A stretch of DNA of 64,000 bases from JARROD01 sp037384225 (GCA_037384225.1 JARROD010000001.1:1-64000); one strand, 5' to 3'. Positions 44,978 through 53,889 are shown, counted from the first letter of the stretch. Notes: generated from the letters alone by a model not told the origin. A program made the numbers and translations.

Positions 44978-45460
44978 TTATTCGGGTTTGAGTATTTCAA
45001 GCCACCAATTGAGAGGCGTCTGGCCGTCCCGGGGGTCATATACATTGCCGTAGTTCCAGGTACAGTCGGCTTCTCCCCCTAAGTATCGATTCAAAATACT
45101 TTCTATCGCCGTGAATCCACAACTGACATGAATAGAGTACACCAACAGGCGTGGGGTTTCGGTATCCAACTCACCACCCAGCTTTTCCAGCTCCGGTGTG
45201 AGTTTATCACTCAAGGCGTAAATATCACCGCGGCTGATTACCCGGATACTGAGGTTGCCACTGCGCTTGACAACCGAGAACTCGCTACTGTCGGCTTCGA
45301 ACTTAATCGTGTCGCCACTGGCCAGCCCTTTTACAAAAGCCGGCGATTTGACCAACTGACAGGTGTCGTCATCATTGACTTTTACCTGTAACCGCTCCAC
45401 CACCGGTTTGCCCCCAACGCCGGTTCCGGCAATTAATTCGATAACTTGCAAAGCACTCAT
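44978..45460 (-). CDS. DUF4265-like protein
   Basis: 160 residues, no signal peptide. It has the pattern of DUF4265 proteins: VERLQVKVNDDDTCQLVKSPAFVKGLASGDTIKFEADSSEFSVVKRSGNLSIRVI, where small beta-strands define the domain, and a C-terminal DGQTPLNWWLEIL. The assignment is from recall and moderate. Function is unknown. The ATG at 45460 is preceded by TATACC/GGTA palindromic sequence and two and a half tandem 21-bp repeats rich in TATAAAT, so transcription control may be unusual. Separate from yaaA by 56 bases. Confidence 0.6.
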   Translation of the reverse strand: MSALQVIELIAGTGVGGKPVVERLQVKVNDDDTCQLVKSPAFVKGLASGDTIKFEADSSEFSVVKRSGNLSIRVISRGDIYALSDKLTPELEKLGGELDTETPRLLVYSIHVSCGFTAIESILNRYLGGEADCTWNYGNVYDPRDGQTPLNWWLEILKPE

Positions 45461-45463
45461 GTC

Positions 45464-45475
45464 GTATACCTTGGT
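45464..45475. promoter_or_regulatory. TATACCTTGGTA operator-like site
   Basis: The same dodecamer is the centre of the palindrome at 34114-34129. Here it overlaps the ribosome-site zone directly before the DUF4265-like start codon, a position suited to repression. Inference from sequence identity. Confidence 0.35.
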
Positions 45476-45482
45476 ACAATAC

Positions 45483-45535
45483 GGCTGTATTTATATGGCT
45501 CACGGCTGTATTTATACGGCTCACGGCTGTATTTA
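45483..45535 (-). repeat. 21-bp tandem repeats upstream of DUF4265-like gene
   Basis: Two full units (45483-45503, 45504-45524) and half a third of GGCTGTATTTATA(T/C)GGCTCAC. On the minus strand each unit carries TATAAATACAG, a -10-like box. They lie 23-75 bases before the gene. Confidence 0.8.
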
Positions 45536-45667
45536 ATGACGGCCCGAAGCCCTCCCCCCTGTTGCAGAGCCCGGGTGGGCCCGCTAAATAGGGGGTAAAC
45601 AGACTATTATACGTAAGAATCAAAAGCGCCTACAGGCAAGAATCAAAATCGTTAAGGAGAAGGTTTT

Positions 45668-46960
45668 GTGCGTTTAATCAAATTCGTTTTCGCCACCCTA
45701 ATAACCACCCTAACCCCGGCAGCAGTGCTGCTGACAGGCTGCACGGTCAATCCGGTTACCGGTGAATCCCAACTTTCCATCATTTCCCCGGAACAGGAAG
45801 TGGCCATCGGCAGTAAAAATTACGGTCCCTCACAACAATCCCAGGGCGGACGTTACACCGTAGATCCGGACTTGACCGTGTATGTCAACTCGGTGGGGCA
45901 AAAGCTCGCCGCCGTCAGCGATCGGCCCGGCCTGCCCTATGAATTTGTGGTTCTCAACAACGATGTACCCAATGCCTGGGCCCTGCCGGGTGGCAAAATC
46001 GCCATTAACCGCGGACTGATTACGCAATTAGAAGACGAATCCCAGCTCGCGGCAGTACTCGGGCATGAAATCGTTCACGCCGCCGCCCGCCACGGCGCTC
46101 TGCAAATGACCCAGAACATGGTTTTGCAGTTGGGGGTTTTCGCCGCCGGAGCCGCCGCCAAGGGCACCGAATACGCCGATCTCGCCGCCTCGGGCGCCAG
46201 TATCGGCGCCGCCGCCTGGCAAGCCCGTTACGGTCGCCAGCAGGAACTGGACGCCGACGCCTACGGCATGGATTACATGGCTCGCGCCGGCTACGACCTC
46301 CAGGGGGCCGTGGAGCTACAGCGGACTTTTGTGAAACTGTCCGCAAACAGGCAATCGAACTGGTTCGAGGGATTGTTCGCCAGCCATCCGCCATCGCCGG
46401 AAAGGGTTGCGGCAAACCAGGCCAAAGCCCGCAACCACACCGGTGGAAACCGCAACCGAAAAACGTTTCAGCGCGCCATAAGACAGCTGAGTAAAGACCA
46501 GGTCGCTTATGATAAGCACAAGGACGCCATAAAAGCCGCCAATAACAAAAACTATAAACAAGCGCTTACCCTCACCAAGCAGGCCATTAATATTCAACCC
46601 AACGAGGGTGTGTTCTGGGAGACCGAAGGCCACTTGCAGCAAAAGCTGGGGAACAACAAGGCCGCCTTATCGTCTTATGAGCGCGCGATAAAAAACAACC
46701 CGGAATATTACAAACCTTATCTGGCGAAAGGTTTACTGTTGAAAAAGCTGGAAAATAATCAGGCCGCTCAAGCCAGCCTGCTCACCAGCCAAAAGTACTT
46801 GCCGACTCAGATGGCGAGTTACCACCTGGGTGAACTGGCACTGCTGCGCAATGACCAGGGCCAGGCGATAAAATACTTTCAAAGCGCCGCCCAGGGCGGC
46901 GGGGAACTGGGACAGGCGGCCCAGCAAAAACTCAATGGCTTGACCCAGTCATCGCAATGA
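45668..46960 (+). CDS. M48 family metalloprotease lipoprotein with TPR repeats
   Basis: 430 residues from GTG 45668 (AAGGAG nine bases upstream). The lipoprotein signal ends LLTGC (Cys25). The M48 protease domain has the zinc motif HEIVH at 133-137 (GHEIVHAAARHGALQMTQN), the third ligand Glu in RQQELDADAYGMDYMARAGYD, and the usual PNAWALPGGKIAINRGL segment. From about 290 a TPR-like helical repeat region begins (NKNYKQALTLTKQAINIQPNEGVFWETEGHLQQKLGNNKAALSSYERAIKNNPEYYKPYLAKGLLL), as in periplasmic BepA-type proteases that monitor outer-membrane protein assembly. It stands alone; a gap-containing repeat follows its stop. Confidence 0.9.
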   Translation: MRLIKFVFATLITTLTPAAVLLTGCTVNPVTGESQLSIISPEQEVAIGSKNYGPSQQSQGGRYTVDPDLTVYVNSVGQKLAAVSDRPGLPYEFVVLNNDVPNAWALPGGKIAINRGLITQLEDESQLAAVLGHEIVHAAARHGALQMTQNMVLQLGVFAAGAAAKGTEYADLAASGASIGAAAWQARYGRQQELDADAYGMDYMARAGYDLQGAVELQRTFVKLSANRQSNWFEGLFASHPPSPERVAANQAKARNHTGGNRNRKTFQRAIRQLSKDQVAYDKHKDAIKAANNKNYKQALTLTKQAINIQPNEGVFWETEGHLQQKLGNNKAALSSYERAIKNNPEYYKPYLAKGLLLKKLENNQAAQASLLTSQKYLPTQMASYHLGELALLRNDQGQAIKYFQSAAQGGGELGQAAQQKLNGLTQSSQ

Positions 46961-46969
46961 TAAAAACGA

Positions 46970-47040
46970 GTAACTTCTCAATAACNNNNNNNNNNNNNNN
47001 NNNNNNNNNNNNNNNNNNNNNNNNNNNNNNNTCAATAACT
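46970..47040. mobile_element. MITE family C remnant interrupted by assembly gap
   Basis: GTAACTTCTCAATAAC precedes a run of 46 N (46986-47031), after which TCAATAACT, a second direct copy of the inner motif, resumes. The missing sequence therefore lies inside a repeat of the same family as 31220 and 60429. True length and structure are unknown. Confidence 0.6.
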
Positions 47041-47253
47041 GCGGCAGACAAAGGAAGTCTGCTCCTCCCGGCGCCGCTCACACTCTTTGCGCAAATTTTC
47101 GCAGGCGGTCGCCTTACCTGGGGCCGTAGGCGCATTGTCCAGGCATTGTGCATATTTTTGCGCCAGCTCGGCATCCGGCATCGAGCGAATTTTCGAAGAC
47201 TTCCCACAACCGGCAAACATGGCGGCTGCACAAATAACACACAATAGTCGCAT
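47032..47253 (-). CDS. Small lipoprotein of unknown function
   Basis: 73 residues. MRLLCVICAAAMFAGC forms a short lipoprotein signal with Cys16 at the lipobox (MFAGC). The mature part is charged, has four more cysteines, and contains LAQKYAQCLDNAPTAPGKATACENLRKECERRREEQ, which resembles small Cys-containing envelope proteins found near phoU in relatives. The stop codon (complement of TCA at 47032) lies directly at the edge of the N gap, in repeat-derived sequence, so the natural C-terminus may be different. Minus strand, upstream of phoU in transcript direction only by distance; no operon is claimed. Confidence 0.6.
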   Translation of the reverse strand: MRLLCVICAAAMFAGCGKSSKIRSMPDAELAQKYAQCLDNAPTAPGKATACENLRKECERRREEQTSFVCRSY

Positions 47254-47380
47254 GGGCCTTTACAGTCTTAAGTAGGGTGAATTTGGCATCCTATAAAGCG
47301 GAATACTATAGCGCCAAAAACTTTCCCAAGACAAGGGGTGAATGGCCCGAAAAAAGTTACCCTTCAATTATCGGGGGTTT

Positions 47381-48100
47381 TTAGGGGTTTTCCTGCACCT
47401 GGCGTTTCATTTCTTTAAGGCTGATATGCCGTACATCCAGGCCTTTAACCAGGAAAATGATATGCTCGGAAATGTTTCGGGCGTGGTCTCCGATACGCTC
47501 CAGGGAGCGCAGCGCCCACATAACATTCATCACCCGACTGATGGAGCGGGGATCTTCCATCATATACGTCACCAACTCGCGTACCGCCGATTTGTACTCA
47601 CGGTCGACATTTTTATCGTCCTGAGCAACCTGCAGGGCCACATCGACATCGAAACGGGCAAATGCATCAAGGGTGGCATTAAGCATTCTCAAGACACTTT
47701 TGCCGATATGCCGCAATTCCACATAACCCCGGGGCGACTCACCCTCCTCGTTGAGCGCAATCGCCATTTTGGCAATTTTCTGAGCTTCATCGCCAATGCG
47801 CTCCAGATCACGGGTGATCTTGGTTGCCATCAGCACCATGCGCAGGTCAGAGGCGGCCGGCTGGCGCCGGGCCAGAATCGCAATGGCCTGCTCGTCCAGT
47901 GCGACTTCGCGCTTGTCAACCTCGTTCTCAATTACCAGGACTTTTTCCGCCAGGTCGCCGTCGGCGGTTTCTATCGCAGCGATGGCGTCAGATAACTGCT
48001 GCTCTACAACGCCTCCCATTTCCAGAAGCTGAGTTTTGAGCTCTTCCAGGTCCGTGTTGAACTGTTGTGAAATGTGTTGGTCGAGATGCAAATTGTCCAT
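47381..48100 (-). CDS. phoU: Phosphate transport system regulator PhoU
   Basis: 239 residues from ATG 48100 (GAAGG upstream; a GTG at 48106 is possible but too close to the ribosome site). Two repeats of a three-helix bundle, each with a metal-binding E/DxxxD-type motif (for example DLERIGDEAQKIAKMA and SLERIGDHARNISEHI). PhoU links the Pst transporter to PhoR, silencing the kinase when phosphate is ample. It is the last gene of the pst group, 14 bases after pstB. Confidence 0.95.
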   Translation of the reverse strand: MDNLHLDQHISQQFNTDLEELKTQLLEMGGVVEQQLSDAIAAIETADGDLAEKVLVIENEVDKREVALDEQAIAILARRQPAASDLRMVLMATKITRDLERIGDEAQKIAKMAIALNEEGESPRGYVELRHIGKSVLRMLNATLDAFARFDVDVALQVAQDDKNVDREYKSAVRELVTYMMEDPRSISRVMNVMWALRSLERIGDHARNISEHIIFLVKGLDVRHISLKEMKRQVQENP

Positions 48101-48114
48101 AACCACCTTCTTGT

Positions 48115-48987
48115 CTAACCGAAACGACCGGTAATATAGGCTTCGGTCAATTCATGATCGGGATTCGTAAAAACCTTTTCTGTATTGTTAACTTCTATCA
48201 ATTTACCCAGATGAAAATAGGCTGTGCGCTTGGATACCCTCGCGGCCTGTTGCATAGAGTGAGTCACTATGGCTATGGTAAAATTTTCGCTCAACTCGGC
48301 AATCAACTCTTCAATCCTTGCCGTGGCAATGGGATCGAGCGCGGAGCAGGGCTCATCCATCAGAATCACTTCCGGGCTCACGGCAATGGTGCGAGCGATA
48401 CACAGCCGCTGTTGCTGACCACCGGACAGCCCTGTGCCAGGCTGGTGCAGGCGATCTTTTACTTCATTCCATAGACCCGCTTTTTTCAAACTGGTTTCAA
48501 CAATTTCATCCAGGTCACCGCGGCGCGACGCCAGACCGTGGATGCGCGGGCCATAGGCGACATTGTCGTAAATGGATTTGGGGAAGGGGTTGGGCTTTTG
48601 AAATACCATCCCCACCCGCGCCCGCAACGGCACTACATCCATTTTGGCATGGTAAATATCTTGTCCCTCCAGTTGCAGTGAACCTTCGACACGGCAAATA
48701 TCGATGGTATCGTTCATACGGTTGAGGCTGCGCAGGAAAGTTGACTTTCCGCACCCCGAGGGACCTATCATCGCCACTACCTCATTGCTGCCGATATCCA
48801 TACTGACATCAAATATAGCCTGCTTTTCGCCGTAAAACACATTGACACCGCGCATCGCCATCTTCGGTAATTCGACAAAAGGGGCTCCCACTGTTTCACT
48901 GCTGCTTTGCTGATTTTCAGCCATGTTTACTGTTTGGCTCATTAACGGGTCAGCGCTCAGGTTTGTGTTTACAACGGCTTCTATCAT
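48115..48987 (-). CDS. pstB: Phosphate ABC transporter ATP-binding protein PstB
   Basis: 290 residues from ATG 48987 (GGAGAGACAG upstream; an earlier in-frame start at 49029 lacks support). An extra N-terminal stretch of about 35 residues precedes the ABC domain. Walker A is GPSGCGKST, the Q-loop is [17 protein letters not shown], the signature is [14 protein letters not shown] and Walker B is [13 protein letters not shown]. The switch His is in IVTHSM. It powers phosphate import through PstC-PstA. Transcribed with pstA (78-base gap) and phoU. Confidence 0.95.
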   Translation of the reverse strand: MIEAVVNTNLSADPLMSQTVNMAENQQSSSETVGAPFVELPKMAMRGVNVFYGEKQAIFDVSMDIGSNEVVAMIGPSGCGKSTFLRSLNRMNDTIDICRVEGSLQLEGQDIYHAKMDVVPLRARVGMVFQKPNPFPKSIYDNVAYGPRIHGLASRRGDLDEIVETSLKKAGLWNEVKDRLHQPGTGLSGGQQQRLCIARTIAVSPEVILMDEPCSALDPIATARIEELIAELSENFTIAIVTHSMQQAARVSKRTAYFHLGKLIEVNNTEKVFTNPDHELTEAYITGRFG

Positions 48988-49065
48988 CTGTCTCTCCAGG
49001 TTCCACACAGAACTCACCACTGTGGGCACTTGTTTTTATTTCACATTGACCGCTTTCGTCGGTCC

Positions 49066-50418
49066 CTACCAGCGGCGTTCTAAACGTTTGCGTAACCAAA
49101 CTGCCAGGGTGTTCATAATAATCAAAAACCCCAACAACACCATAATGGCAGCCGAAGTCCTCTCGACAAATGCCCGCTCTGGGCTGTCGGACCAGAGAAA
49201 TATCTGTACCGGCAACACCGTGGCCGGATCGTTGACAGCGCCGGGTACATCGACAATAAATGCCACCATGCCAATCATCAGCAGCGGAGCGGTTTCACCC
49301 AACGCCTGCGCCATCCCAATACTGGCCCCGGTCAGCATTCCCGGCATGGCCAAAGGTAACACATGGTGCAAAATCACCTGCATCTTCGAAGCGCCGATAC
49401 CGAACGCCGCTTCTCTGATCGAGGGTGGCACGGCCTTGATTGCCGCGCGGCTGGAGATGATGATGGTGGGCAGCGTCATCAGGGTCAGCACAATCCCCCC
49501 GACCAGTGGTATGGAGCGCGGCATTTCAAAGAAATTGATAAAAATAGCCAATCCCAGCAACCCAAAAATAATGGATGGCACTGCCGCCAGGTTGTTTATA
49601 TTAACTTCAATAAAGTCGGCCAACCGGCTTCTCTGTGTATATTCCTCCAAATAGAGGGCCGCAGCAACGCCGATGGGGAAAGACAATACAAGGGTAACCA
49701 ACAGGGTAAACAGGGAACCCATTATCGCGCCGTGAATGCCCGCCAGCTCCGGCTCGCGGGAATCACCGGCGGTAAAAAATATGGTGTTAAAGCGTTTTTC
49801 CACGGCTTTATCGGCAATCAACGCCTTTATCCATCCGACCTGCGTTTCACTCAGTCGACCTTTAAACGCCGCCTCTGCCACCGGTACGTCCCCCGCACTG
49901 TTGTCGGCTTTGGCGTGGTAGTGCTTTATATAAACATCCACGTCGTCATCGGCGGGTAGCCATAGCTTCAATGTCCGGCCGGCGTATTCCCGGGGCCTGG
50001 CGCGAAACTGTTTTTGCAGCATAAACCCGGCACCGTTGCTGACCAGGCTGTAGAGCGCGCGCTTTTCGCGCCGGTTGCGCACGTCGGGGAATCGTGCGCG
50101 CAGTGCCTTTTTGATCAGGCCATCGTAGTTGGCGAGGTTCAACTGCCGCTCATCGTCTAGATCGTCGATGTCCATCAGTGCGGTATCGAAATTGATATCC
50201 AACGCGATATAGGTCTGCAAGAAAGCGCTGTATCCCTTGCCGATAATATCGGTAAACAGCATTACCAGACACAGGAGGCCGAAACCAATCGAAACCACAC
50301 CGTAGAGGCGAAAACGCTTTTCCGCACGATAGCGTTTGGCCAGGTTACGGTTTACCAATTCGATAGTTTTCGGTTTGGGCACACTGGATTGCACAACGGG
50401 CGTTTTAGGCTTACTCAT
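49066..50418 (-). CDS. pstA: Phosphate ABC transporter permease PstA (long form)
   Basis: 450 residues, much longer than the about 296 of E. coli. The first 200 hold one membrane helix (YGVVSIGFGLLCLVMLFTDI) and a periplasmic region of about 150 residues rich in charged residues (LDDERQLNLANYDGLIKKALRARF). The transport core has AAALYLEEYTQRSRLADFIEVNINNLAAVPSIIFGLLGLAIFIN and the EAA loop REAAFGIGASKMQVILHHVLPLAMPGMLTG. Long PstA forms are known in Pseudomonas relatives. It overlaps pstC by 8 bases. Confidence 0.92.
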   Translation of the reverse strand: MSKPKTPVVQSSVPKPKTIELVNRNLAKRYRAEKRFRLYGVVSIGFGLLCLVMLFTDIIGKGYSAFLQTYIALDINFDTALMDIDDLDDERQLNLANYDGLIKKALRARFPDVRNRREKRALYSLVSNGAGFMLQKQFRARPREYAGRTLKLWLPADDDVDVYIKHYHAKADNSAGDVPVAEAAFKGRLSETQVGWIKALIADKAVEKRFNTIFFTAGDSREPELAGIHGAIMGSLFTLLVTLVLSFPIGVAAALYLEEYTQRSRLADFIEVNINNLAAVPSIIFGLLGLAIFINFFEMPRSIPLVGGIVLTLMTLPTIIISSRAAIKAVPPSIREAAFGIGASKMQVILHHVLPLAMPGMLTGASIGMAQALGETAPLLMIGMVAFIVDVPGAVNDPATVLPVQIFLWSDSPERAFVERTSAAIMVLLGFLIIMNTLAVWLRKRLERRW

Positions 50419-51799
50419 ACTGCTCCCGATATTTTCTCACCACATGCAGAGCGATATAGTTCAATAACAGCGTAATGATAAATAGCATTAACCCCAACGC
50501 GAATGCCGACAGGGTTTTGGGACTGTCGAATTCCTGATCGCCAACCAGCAGTGTCACGATCTGTACAGTCACCGTGGTTACGGATTCCAGCGGGTTGGCG
50601 GTTAGATTTGCCGCCAGACCCGCCGCCATCACCACAATCATGGTTTCACCGACTGCGCGGGAGACCGCCAGCAGAACGCTGCCAACAATACCGGGCAGCG
50701 CCGCGGGAATCACCACCTTTTTGATGGTTTCCGAATGTGTGGCTCCCAGCCCGAAGGAACCGTCTCGGAGCGATTGTGGAACAGCGTTAATCACATCATC
50801 GGACAGTGAAGAAACAAAGGGGATTATCATCACCCCCATCACCAACCCCGCCGCCAGAGCACTTTCTGAGGATACATCCAGCCCCATCAGCGCGCCGTTT
50901 TGGCGTATCAGCGGAGCTACTGTCAGCGCCGCGAAAAAGCCGTAGACCACAGTGGGTATACCGGCCAGCACTTCCAGTAGGGGTTTTACCATGGCCCGCA
51001 CTTTGCGGTTGGCATATTCAGACAGGTATATGGCGGACATCAACCCTGTCGGTACAGCCACCAGCATGGCAATCATGGAAATCAGCAGGGTACCGACGAA
51101 CAGGGGCACGGTGCCGAAGGCGCCGGACGCTCCGACCTGATCGGTACGGATCGCCGTCTGTGGGCTCCACTCAAGGCCAAATAAAAAGTCCGTAACACCT
51201 ATGGTTTGAAAAAACCTGAGAGACTCAAACAGAACCGAAAGGACAATGCCAGCAGTGGTGAATATGGCGACACTGGAGCACAACAGTAGAATCACCTTGA
51301 AAATCTTTTCCACCTGAACCCGGGCTTTTACCTGGGGCTGCACGCGCGACCAACCGATCACCCCAAACAACACTGCACTACACAAAACCACCACACTCAA
51401 AGCCAGTTGGCTGGTTTGGCGCAGACTTTTCAGTCTTTCAGCAGCGGTCAGTAAGTGTGGATCGGCGCCCAGGATGCCTTTGTTTCCCGCTGCCAGGTTT
51501 TCCACCGAGTTGATCAACAACCCCAGATCGGAGCTGGAAAGCTGGCGCTGGTCGGCCGGCAACTGCGCAAGCACCAGGTTCTGAATAATGACATCATCGA
51601 GTCCCAGCCACAGGGCCAGTAGTGCCAGCGAGGGCAAGCCACACCAAGTGGCCGTCATCAGCCCGTAGTAAATCGGCAATGAGTTGAGATTGCGAACACC
51701 GCCGATAGCGGAGGCCTGCGCCAGTGAACGCCCCCGGCCGACCATATAGGCTACGGCAATGACCAGTGCAATCAGGGCGAGCAAAGTGGAGGTATTCAT
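50411..51799 (-). CDS. pstC: Phosphate ABC transporter permease PstC (long form)
   Basis: 462 residues. Additional N-terminal helices (LLALIALVIAVAYMVGRG and TWCGLPSLALLALWLGL) and a periplasmic loop come before the standard PstC core with VPTGLMSAIYLSEYANRKVRAMVKPLLEVLAGIPTVVYGFFAALTVAPLI and the EAA loop RDGSFGLGATHSETIKKVVIPAALPGIVGSVLLAVSRAVGET. It pairs with PstA to form the membrane channel. A strong stem-loop separates it from pstS upstream. Confidence 0.92.
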   Translation of the reverse strand: MNTSTLLALIALVIAVAYMVGRGRSLAQASAIGGVRNLNSLPIYYGLMTATWCGLPSLALLALWLGLDDVIIQNLVLAQLPADQRQLSSSDLGLLINSVENLAAGNKGILGADPHLLTAAERLKSLRQTSQLALSVVVLCSAVLFGVIGWSRVQPQVKARVQVEKIFKVILLLCSSVAIFTTAGIVLSVLFESLRFFQTIGVTDFLFGLEWSPQTAIRTDQVGASGAFGTVPLFVGTLLISMIAMLVAVPTGLMSAIYLSEYANRKVRAMVKPLLEVLAGIPTVVYGFFAALTVAPLIRQNGALMGLDVSSESALAAGLVMGVMIIPFVSSLSDDVINAVPQSLRDGSFGLGATHSETIKKVVIPAALPGIVGSVLLAVSRAVGETMIVVMAAGLAANLTANPLESVTTVTVQIVTLLVGDQEFDSPKTLSAFALGLMLFIITLLLNYIALHVVRKYREQYE

Positions 51800-51831
51800 A
51801 GTGCCTCATTCAGTAGTTTCAGCGCTCATTA

Positions 51832-51872
51832 AGACAATGGCCCGACAGTTTGTCACTGTCAGGCCATTGTCT
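51832..51872 (-). promoter_or_regulatory. Stem-loop between pstS and pstC, probable processing or attenuation site
   Basis: 17-base arms: AGACAATGGCC near 51832 and its complement ending at 51872, with one mismatch that becomes a G-U pair on the minus-strand RNA, and a 7-base loop. It lies between the genes for the abundant binding protein and the membrane permeases and would keep pstS mRNA high relative to pstCAB. No U-run follows, so partial termination or 3' protection is inferred. Confidence 0.6.
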
Positions 51873-51981
51873 AACTTCAATCCGTCTCTCTTACCAAAAA
51901 TTTATGGCATAGGTATTACAACATCCCGGTTTTTGCAAAGTCGTCTGCGGCGGCAGTTGCCGTAAAAGTGCGATCAAACCA

Positions 51982-53025
51982 TTACAGCGACAGGTTTTGC
52001 AAGGACTTTACGGTTGAAGCAACCTGTTTGCGTTTGCTATCACCCAGAGGAATCATCCCTTTTTCAGCCAGGTAACCCTCCTCACCCCATGATTTTTCAC
52101 TGGTGAATTCAGCAAGATACTCCTCGATCCCGGGAATCACACCTATGTGCGCTTTCTTGACATAAAAGTACAGCGGGCGGGATACCGGATAAGAACCATC
52201 GGCGATTGATTCGAACGTCGGCTGTTGGCCATCAATCACAGATCCATGAACCTTATCAGCGTTCTGGTCAAGAAAGCTGAAACCGAAAATACCCATGGCA
52301 TCGGGATTTGCGTTCAATTTTTGTACAATTAAATTATCGTTTTCACCGGCTTCGATATAGTGGCCATCTTCGCGCACGGTGTGACAGATTTTCTTGTAGG
52401 TCTTTTTGTCGCTTTTCTTCAGGGCGGCGATCCAGGGAAACTGCTTACAACCGCCCTCCAGCGCCAGCTCCGCGAAGGCGTCGCGGGTGCCGGAAGTCGG
52501 CGGTGGCCCCAACACTTCTATCTTGGTGTCGGGCAGGCTGTGATTAACCTGTTTCCAGGTTTTATAGGGGTTGGCGATCAGTACCTGGGCACCTGCGGGA
52601 TCGGGAATTTCTTTAGCCAACGCCAGAAAAATATCCCTGCGGGTCAGTTTCAATTGCTTGGTCGACGTTGAATTGGCCAAGACAATGCCATCGTAGCCGA
52701 TCAATACTTCCACAACATTCTTGACGCCGTTACCAGCACACAACTCCACTTCCGAAGACTTGATTCGTCGCGACGCATTGGCAACGTCAGGGTGATTAAC
52801 GCCCACTCCCTGGCAAAACAGCTTGAGTCCGCCGCCAGAGCCCGTGGATTCCACTTTAGGGGTTTTGTAGGAACTACTTTTCCCGAAGCGCTCTGCGACG
52901 ACAGTTGCAAAAGGGTATACAGTGGAAGACCCCACAATGCTAATATAATCGCGAGCGGCGCTGGCGAACTGGGCGCCGGCCAGTGTGGCGGCGGCCAGAG
53001 TGGTAGTAATAAGAGCTTTTCTCAC
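51982..53025 (-). CDS. pstS: Periplasmic phosphate-binding protein PstS
   Basis: 347 residues. The signal peptide is 1-23 (cleavage after FASA). The mature protein begins ARDYISIVGSSTVYPFATVVAERFG. The phosphate-binding features of the family are seen: GSSTVYP, STGSGGGLKLFCQGVG, ASRRI, and PPTSGTRDAFAELALEGG with the Thr-Ser-Gly-Thr-Arg phosphate loop. It captures phosphate in the periplasm for PstCAB. First gene of the pst operon, preceded by two tandem Pho boxes 64-104 bases upstream. Confidence 0.95.
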   Translation of the reverse strand: MRKALITTTLAAATLAGAQFASAARDYISIVGSSTVYPFATVVAERFGKSSSYKTPKVESTGSGGGLKLFCQGVGVNHPDVANASRRIKSSEVELCAGNGVKNVVEVLIGYDGIVLANSTSTKQLKLTRRDIFLALAKEIPDPAGAQVLIANPYKTWKQVNHSLPDTKIEVLGPPPTSGTRDAFAELALEGGCKQFPWIAALKKSDKKTYKKICHTVREDGHYIEAGENDNLIVQKLNANPDAMGIFGFSFLDQNADKVHGSVIDGQQPTFESIADGSYPVSRPLYFYVKKAHIGVIPGIEEYLAEFTSEKSWGEEGYLAEKGMIPLGDSKRKQVASTVKSLQNLSL

Positions 53026-53339
53026 AGTATCCTCCAGGGTCTTTCGCGTAATGAATTATGCTATTGCAGGCGATACTAGGTTTATCCTGTGACGATTCTA
53101 TGTCAGAAATATTACCAAAATGTTACAGTGAGAGAGTTATATCCACTTAATCAACGGCGAATGGAATTGAATACAGTGTATAAAGGGGCATAAAATAACG
53201 CTGCTGAAAACAATAATCGATGACCCAAGTGCTGATCACCCGTGAACGCTGATCGACAATACAATCAGTTGAAACAATAATCAGTTGAAACAAGAAAAAG
53301 CACAGTCACACATACCCAAAGCAGGAATAGACCCCCATT
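53026..53339. other. Divergent region, 314 bp, pstS-dctQ
   Basis: No gene is seen. It carries the two Pho boxes for pstS (53089-53128). On the right, a tandem TCAGTTGAAACAA duplicate lies around 53266-53293, and TACCCAAAGC at about 53311 resembles a fragment of family D. A clear promoter for dctQ was not identified. Confidence 0.5.
53089..53128 (-). promoter_or_regulatory. Two tandem Pho boxes upstream of pstS
   Basis: On the minus strand four 7-base half-sites are spaced exactly 11 bases apart: CTGTAAC, TGGTAAT, CTGACAT and TCGTCAC, each separated by an AT-rich 4-mer. This is the PhoB tandem-binding pattern known from E. coli pstS. It fits PhoB activation of the pst operon. Confidence 0.8.
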
Positions 53340-53861
53340 ATGGCCAGCCCGGCTTCTCCGCTTTCCAAACTGGTAAATGCTATAGATGCTTTTTCCGAGA
53401 TAACCGGCCGCGCCATCGCCTGGCTGACCCTCGCAATGATGATCATCACCTGTATCGTGGTCGCCCTGCGTTACGGTTTTCGTTTCGGTTCGCTCGCATT
53501 ACAGGAGTCAGTGACCTATCTACATGCCTGTGTCTTTTTACTGGGCATCGCATTTGCTTTCAAACACGATGCCCATGTGCGGGTGGATATTTTTTACCGT
53601 CGTTTCTCCCCCCGCCGGAAGGCCTGGGTAAACAGCCTGGGCAGCTTGGTTTTCCTACTTCCCTTTTGTGTGTTTTTGTTGGGGGTCAGCTGGAATTTTG
53701 TCGCAAATTCCTGGGCGGTCGGAGAGGTCTCCGTCAACCCGGGCGGTATACCCGCCGTCTTTGTCCTCAAAACATTGTTACCGGTCGCCGCGGTGACCCT
53801 GGCTTTACAGGGGCTTGCTGATGTATTGCGCAACCTCCTGTTGTTAATCAGCGACCCATAA
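53340..53861 (+). CDS. TRAP transporter small permease (DctQ)
   Basis: 173 residues with four membrane helices: WLTLAMMIITCIVVALRYGF, VTYLHACVFLLGIAFAF, FLLPFCVFLLGVSWNFVANSW and the last near 140-160. The motif KHDAHVRVDIFYRRFSPRRKAWVNSLG between helices 2 and 3 is a DctQ signature. It forms the membrane unit with DctM for sodium-driven organic acid uptake. Adjacent to dctM with 28 bases between; the binding protein dctP lies on the opposite strand 2 kb downstream. Confidence 0.93.
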   Translation: MASPASPLSKLVNAIDAFSEITGRAIAWLTLAMMIITCIVVALRYGFRFGSLALQESVTYLHACVFLLGIAFAFKHDAHVRVDIFYRRFSPRRKAWVNSLGSLVFLLPFCVFLLGVSWNFVANSWAVGEVSVNPGGIPAVFVLKTLLPVAAVTLALQGLADVLRNLLLLISDP

Positions 53862-53889
53862 CACAGACACCACGTTGCCGAGACCCGTT

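Noticed and set aside
45372..45623. Minus-strand reading frame of 83 codons with a repeated NTAVSRI/NTAVSHI heptapeptide
   Set aside because: The repeat arises from the 21-bp tandem DNA repeat in the leader of the DUF4265-like gene, and the frame overlaps that gene in a different phase. No ribosome site or family match.
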